NCBI GenBank assembly: GCA_025353625.1
Contig: JANXOJ010000474.1
Coordinates: 1-36,063 of the forward strand
From: Planctomycetota bacterium
Lineage (GTDB): Bacteria > Planctomycetota > Planctomycetia > Pirellulales > Thermoguttaceae
Reading direction: 5' to 3'
DNA length: 36,063 nt
Part shown: positions 31,960 to 36,063 of the stretch, piece after piece
Layout of the letters: each line of letters starts with the position of its first letter
Numbering within the stretch: position 1 is the first letter of the stretch
Made by a program: the position numbers and the translations under genes
Notes under the pieces: model-generated
Seen by the model: the letters and a program-made list of their open reading frames with translations, nothing else
Databases searched by the model: none
What the model was told of the DNA's origin: nothing

Positions 31960-33615
31960 ATGTCTCAATCTCATATTACTTATGGAAAACCGTTGGCTAG
32001 TCCCTCGGCAACTGCGATCGACGCGCCGACCGGACCATCGCCCAAGCGCGCGTCTTGGCGACTGTGGTTGCGAACCACGTTGACCAGTTCGCTCGTCATC
32101 ATCACCTTGGCGGGCGTGGCTGTTGTAGGGTACAGAACCGACTGGAAAATGCCATCGTTTGCCGCACTGATGGGCCACAACGCGGTTGCGGACGACGACT
32201 GGTGTAAAACGCATGGCGTCCCAGAGTCGGTGTGCATCGAATGTAATCAAACGCTCGCTCCCAAGGAACACAATTACGGTTGGTGCAAAGAGCATGGGGT
32301 TGCTCAGTGTTCGCTGCACCATCCCGACGTGGCCCAACTCAAGGCAAGCCCGGTCGTGACGCAGATCGATTTCGCGCGCGCCGAACGTGCCCTGGCACTG
32401 AAGCCGCGTGCCGATAACAACGGCCGCTGCAAATTGCACGAGCGACGCATACAGTTCGCTTCTTTGCAATCGGTGGATAAGGCGGGGGTGGACATTGCCG
32501 TCGCCGAGGTTCGACCGATTACGGAAGCCATCGTCACGAATGGCGAGGTACTTTACGACCAGACGCGGATGGCCCATTTGGCGAGCCGCGTATCCGGCAA
32601 CGTTTCCCACGTCGAAAAACAGGTGGGCGACCGCGTCCGCAAGGGCGACGTGCTGGCCTTGATTGACGCTGCGGAAGTGGGCAAGGCCAAAAGCGAACTT
32701 CTGCAATCGATCGCCCAAGTGCGACTGAAACAGACAAATCTCGACCGCCTCCGACCGCTGGCCAACGATGGCACCTTGCCGGTGCGCCAATTCCGCGAGG
32801 CGGAAGCGGCCCTTCAGGAAGCGAAGATTCGTTTGCTCAGTGCTCAACAGACCTTGTCGAATCTCGGTTTGGTTGTTCGGATCGAGGACTTTGTCAACGT
32901 GGAAATTGAGCGGATCGCCGAACGGATTCAGTTTCTCGGTTTGCCGGCAACGCTTATCGAGTCGCTCTCGGGGGAGTCCACCACATCCAATCTCTTTCCG
33001 CTGCGGACGCCGCTGGACGGCGTTGTCGTGGAGCGCAAGGTGGTTGCCGGAGAAGTGGTCGATGCCACTGCGACCATTTTTACCATCGCGGACGTAGATC
33101 GAATGTTCCTGGCCCTGAGCGTGCGGCAGGAAGAGGCCAAGTACATTTCGTTGGGCCAAACCGTGCTCTTTCGACCGGGCGACGGCAAGGACGAACCGGA
33201 AATTAAAGGGGCCGTCGATTGGATCAGCACGGCTGCCGACGAACAAACCCGCACCGTCAAGATTCGCGCCAGTCTTCCCAACGTTACTTACGGGCTGCGA
33301 GCCAACGTTTTTGGCACCGGGCGGATCGTATTGCGCGAAGAGCCTAAAGCGGTCGTCGTGCCCAACGAAGCGGTCCATTGGGATGGCTGTTGCAATGTGG
33401 TCTTCGTACGCGATAAAAATTTCCTCCAAGAGGGCGCGCCCAAGTACTTCCACATTCGCAAAGTTCGCTTGGGATGCAAAGATGAAAACAACACGGAGAT
33501 TATCGTCGGCCTCCTTCCGGGGGAAGTGATTGCCTGCAAGAACAGCGTGGTGCTGGAGGCACAACTGCTGAAAAGCAATCTGGGCGCGGGTTGCGCCTGC
33601 TGTGGCAAGAACTAA
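31960..33615 (+). CDS. CusB/CzcB-like efflux RND periplasmic adaptor with Cys/His-rich N-terminal segment
   Basis: This membrane-fusion protein would link the RND pump to an outer-membrane channel. A cytoplasmic tail of ~37 residues is followed by one membrane helix (about residues 38-57). A Cys/His-rich segment then covers residues 82-121, with two copies of the motif WCKxHGV followed by Cys (Cys82/His85/Cys92 and Cys109/His112/Cys117) plus Cys95 and His104. Next come the lipoyl/barrel-sandwich parts (RVSGNVSHVEKQVGDRVRKG and PLDGVVVERKVVAGEVV) flanking a coiled-coil hairpin (about 240-300), then the beta-barrel and membrane-proximal domains. The C-terminus ends in CACCGKN. At 551 residues it is longer than E. 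coli CusB. It precedes the RND gene by 29 nt. The metal is not certain; copper or another soft metal fits the Cys residues. Confidence 0.88.
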   Translation: MSQSHITYGKPLASPSATAIDAPTGPSPKRASWRLWLRTTLTSSLVIITLAGVAVVGYRTDWKMPSFAALMGHNAVADDDWCKTHGVPESVCIECNQTLAPKEHNYGWCKEHGVAQCSLHHPDVAQLKASPVVTQIDFARAERALALKPRADNNGRCKLHERRIQFASLQSVDKAGVDIAVAEVRPITEAIVTNGEVLYDQTRMAHLASRVSGNVSHVEKQVGDRVRKGDVLALIDAAEVGKAKSELLQSIAQVRLKQTNLDRLRPLANDGTLPVRQFREAEAALQEAKIRLLSAQQTLSNLGLVVRIEDFVNVEIERIAERIQFLGLPATLIESLSGESTTSNLFPLRTPLDGVVVERKVVAGEVVDATATIFTIADVDRMFLALSVRQEEAKYISLGQTVLFRPGDGKDEPEIKGAVDWISTAADEQTRTVKIRASLPNVTYGLRANVFGTGRIVLREEPKAVVVPNEAVHWDGCCNVVFVRDKNFLQEGAPKYFHIRKVRLGCKDENNTEIIVGLLPGEVIACKNSVVLEAQLLKSNLGAGCACCGKN

Positions 33616-33644
33616 CCGCCCGCTCTCGGGATGAGAAGCCGACC

Positions 33645-36063
33645 ATGTTGAATTGGATCATCAATTATTCGCTAAAGCACAGGCTCCTAGTCATCGTGGC
33701 CGCGCTGCTCTTGGCCGCGGTGGGCGGTTTGTCGCTGCGCTATCTGAACATCGACGCCTTTCCCGACACCACGCCCGTCCAGGTGCAAATCAACACCGTG
33801 GCTCCCGCACTCGGCCCGGAAGAAGTCGAACAGCGGATGACTTTTCCGATCGAGCAGGCGTTGGGTGGCCTGCCGGGCTTGGAAAGCATGCGCTCGGTGT
33901 CAAAATTCGGCTTCTCGCAGGTGGTGGTGACGTTTGAAGACGGCGTCAACATCTATTTTGCCAGACAACTGGTGAACGAACGATTGGCGACCATCGAACT
34001 ATCGGACGGGATTCAACGGCCCAAGATGGGGCCGGTCTCCACCGGCTTGGGAGAGGTCTTTCACTATACCGTGGCCGGGGCTGGAAACGATATCACCGAA
34101 TTGCGGACGATCCACGATTGGGTCATCAAACCGAAACTGCGGACGGTTAAAGGCGCGGCGGAAATCAATAGCTGGGGCGGATACGAAAAACAGTATCAGG
34201 TGCGGATCGATCCCAATCTGCTCATCAAATTCGGGCTTACTTTCGATCAGGCCATTCGTGCCATTCAAGACAACAACCGCAACGTCGGCGGCGGCAACGT
34301 CCGCGAAGGGACGCAGGGCGTACTGGTGCAGGGGCTCGGTAAGACCGTTAATAGCGAGCAGATCAAAGGCATCGTCATAACCGCCAAAGATGGCGTCCCG
34401 ATCCGCGTCGGCGATATCGGCGATGTGACCATTGGTTCCGAGATTCGTCGCGGTGCCGTGACCGCCGACGGCAAGGGGGAAGTCGTTATGGGCCTGGGCT
34501 TCATGCTCATGGGTGAGAACCCCCGCGAAGTCACGTCGGCCTTGAAAACTCGGCTCGACGAAATCAAGAGCACCTCGCTGCCCGCCAACGTTGACGTGCA
34601 ACCCGTATACGATCGCACCCAACTGGTCGATGAAGTGATCGAAACGGTCAAGCGAAATTTATTTGAAGGCGGACTATTCGTCGTCGTGGTGCTCTTTGCC
34701 TTTTTGGGCAATTTGCGTGCCGCCACGATCGTGGCCGTGGCGATTCCACTTTCCATGCTGTTCGCATTCTCCGGCATGTTGCGGTTTGGCATTGCCGCCA
34801 GTTTGCTGAGCCTGGGAGCAATCGATTTCGGCATGATCGTCGATAGCTCGGTCGTCATGATCGAAAATTGCGTCCGGCACATTGCGCACGGCGATAATCG
34901 AAATCGATCCATGATCGACGTGGTCCGCGACGCGGCGGTTGAAGTCCGCAGGCCGACGATGTTCGGTGAACTAATCATCGGGATCGTCTATCTGCCGATC
35001 CTCACGTTGGAAGGAATTGAGGGCAAATTGTTCCGACCGATGGCACTCACGGTCATCTTCGCCTTGATCGGATCGATGATTTTGTCGTTGACCCTCATGC
35101 CCGTCTTGGCCAGTCTGATTTTGCCGCGTCATATCGAAGAGCGGGAACCGCTGCTAATGCGGATTGCACAGTGGATTTACGCCCCAATTCTGCGGTTTTC
35201 CATGAACTATAAGATTCTGGTCTTGGGGTTCGCGGGCTGTATTTCTTTCGTTGCCTTCGGTTTGATTGCGCCGAACCTAGGTTCTGAATTTGTGCCCCGC
35301 TTATCGGAAGGCGCGCTTGCCATCAGCGTCGTGCGCTTGACGGGCACCGACCTGCAAGATTCCGTGAGGTACAACACACAAATGGAAAAGGCCGTTCTGG
35401 CTGAATTCCCCAATGAAGTGGAGCACGTCTGGAGTCGCGTGGGAACGGCGGAAATTTCCACCGATCCGATGGGCGTGGAATTGACGGATACGTTTATTAC
35501 GCTCAAGCCGCGCAAACAATGGAAACTGGCCCAAACCCAAGAAGAGATCGCGACGCTGATCGAAAAGCATGGCTATTTTCTTATTCACCCATTCGATAAC
35601 GATCAAGTCATCGCAGGGCAGGGTACGGCAACGCTTGAATTGCTCGAACAAAAACCAGACCTCGACATGGTGATTTCGCCGCTCGGTGGCGGCGGTTTGC
35701 TATCGGGGACATCGATTGCCGCGAAGGGCATCAAGCCGTCTATCAAGGTCTTCGGTGCCGAGCCGCGCGGGGCTGACGATGGTTATCGCTCATTCACGAC
35801 CGGCGTGCGTGTGACCGAACAAACGCCGGAGACGGTGTGTGATGGGTTGCGTACCACGCTCAGTGAACGCACGTTCAACATCATCCGCGCCAATGTCGAC
35901 GGGATCGGCGTCGCGTCGGAGGAAAATATAATCAAGGCGATGCGCATGACGTGGGAACTGCTCAAGATTGTCATCGAATCCTCCTGTTCGCCGCCGCTGG
36001 GGACGATTCTGGAGGGCAATCTCGACGTAAAAGGCAAACGCGTCGGTATCATCCTGACCGGCG
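33645..36063 (+). CDS. CusA-like heavy-metal RND pump fused in frame to C-terminal serine/threonine dehydratase part (partial)
   Basis: The frame is open from ATG 33645 to the window edge (806 codons, no stop). Residues 1 to about 641 are a heavy-metal RND transporter: TM1 (LLVIVAALLLAAVGGLSL), DAFPDTTPVQVQINT, the porter region, TM2-TM7 including LGAIDFGMIVDSSVVMIEN with the proton-relay Asp, and the start of the second porter loop to PRKQWKLAQTQEEIATLIEK. From about His642 the sequence becomes the C-terminal part of a PLP-dependent threonine/serine dehydratase or serine racemase: HPFDNDQVIAGQGTATLELL, the phosphate-binding PLGGGGLLSG, FGAEPRGADDGYRSF, then VGIILTG at the edge. Missing are the second half of the pump (about 400 residues) and the first ~170 residues of the dehydratase with the PLP lysine. 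Neither activity is expected. Rearrangement and assembly chimera are both possible. Confidence 0.8.
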   Translation, partial: MLNWIINYSLKHRLLVIVAALLLAAVGGLSLRYLNIDAFPDTTPVQVQINTVAPALGPEEVEQRMTFPIEQALGGLPGLESMRSVSKFGFSQVVVTFEDGVNIYFARQLVNERLATIELSDGIQRPKMGPVSTGLGEVFHYTVAGAGNDITELRTIHDWVIKPKLRTVKGAAEINSWGGYEKQYQVRIDPNLLIKFGLTFDQAIRAIQDNNRNVGGGNVREGTQGVLVQGLGKTVNSEQIKGIVITAKDGVPIRVGDIGDVTIGSEIRRGAVTADGKGEVVMGLGFMLMGENPREVTSALKTRLDEIKSTSLPANVDVQPVYDRTQLVDEVIETVKRNLFEGGLFVVVVLFAFLGNLRAATIVAVAIPLSMLFAFSGMLRFGIAASLLSLGAIDFGMIVDSSVVMIENCVRHIAHGDNRNRSMIDVVRDAAVEVRRPTMFGELIIGIVYLPILTLEGIEGKLFRPMALTVIFALIGSMILSLTLMPVLASLILPRHIEEREPLLMRIAQWIYAPILRFSMNYKILVLGFAGCISFVAFGLIAPNLGSEFVPRLSEGALAISVVRLTGTDLQDSVRYNTQMEKAVLAEFPNEVEHVWSRVGTAEISTDPMGVELTDTFITLKPRKQWKLAQTQEEIATLIEKHGYFLIHPFDNDQVIAGQGTATLELLEQKPDLDMVISPLGGGGLLSGTSIAAKGIKPSIKVFGAEPRGADDGYRSFTTGVRVTEQTPETVCDGLRTTLSERTFNIIRANVDGIGVASEENIIKAMRMTWELLKIVIESSCSPPLGTILEGNLDVKGKRVGIILTG

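Noticed and set aside
31954-33564. A 536-codon open frame on the minus strand
   Set aside because: It is antisense to the whole cusB-like gene, whose plus-strand protein has clear domains. The antisense frame has no recognisable motif and is a GC-codon shadow.
1-36063. CRISPR array, tRNA or rRNA genes, insertion sequences
   Set aside because: The spacers were read for repeat-spacer patterns, T-loop signatures, terminal inverted repeats and transposase frames, and none was found.
33645-36063. A functional bifunctional pump-dehydratase enzyme
   Set aside because: Both halves lack essential parts (second RND half; PLP-binding lysine region), so a working fusion is not supported.

Overview
The window reads as chromosomal DNA of a planctomycete, most likely a Pirellulales-type bacterium. 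This is an inference from gene content and protein style, with no rRNA or marker comparison possible here. Pointers are a bifunctional proline/P5C dehydrogenase without a DNA-binding domain, very large PstC and PstA permeases, a CimA-type citramalate synthase coupled to valS, a SYLF protein, sugar-processing Gfo/Idh and TIM-barrel enzymes, and a Cus-type efflux adaptor with a Cys/His-rich N-terminal segment. Coding density is high and codon use looks uniform. I see no tRNA, rRNA, CRISPR array, insertion sequence or phage gene.

Layout. 1-3177: putA-like proline catabolism gene. 3193-12176: a complete phosphate-starvation module, phoB-phoR followed by pstS-pstC-pstA-pstB, with no phoU. Both transcription units begin with direct repeats in an 11-bp phase followed, 9 nt later, by a TAnnnT -10 element, so PhoB probably drives both. 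12257-14035 (minus strand): a membrane-anchored Ser/Thr protein kinase convergent with pstB. 14276-18096: truB (tRNA pseudouridine-55 synthase) and ftsK (DNA translocase). 18324-23301: a sigma70-like promoter, a 41-codon leader frame rich in Val/Ile near its end, a strong terminator with a possible competing antiterminator, then cimA and valS overlapping by ATGA. This looks like a ribosome-mediated attenuator for branched-chain amino acid genes and is the most system-like new observation here.

23535-29941: a probable carbohydrate-processing cluster (phosphomannose-isomerase-like cupin, TIM-barrel sugar isomerase/epimerase, Gfo/Idh/MocA oxidoreductase, secreted GH97 glycosidase, PIG-L/BshB1-type deacetylase), with tight couplings inside it. 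30092-31174 (minus strand): exported SYLF-domain protein. 31338-36063: a heavy-metal efflux locus (promoter, small secreted Cys-rich protein, CusB-like adaptor, CusA-like RND pump).

The last gene is abnormal. About 640 residues of CusA-like sequence run in frame into the C-terminal part of a PLP-dependent serine/threonine dehydratase or serine racemase, which continues to the window edge. Half of the pump and the PLP-lysine part of the dehydratase are missing. Either this is a genuine rearrangement or, at least as likely, an assembly chimera; reads across about 35540-35600 would decide.
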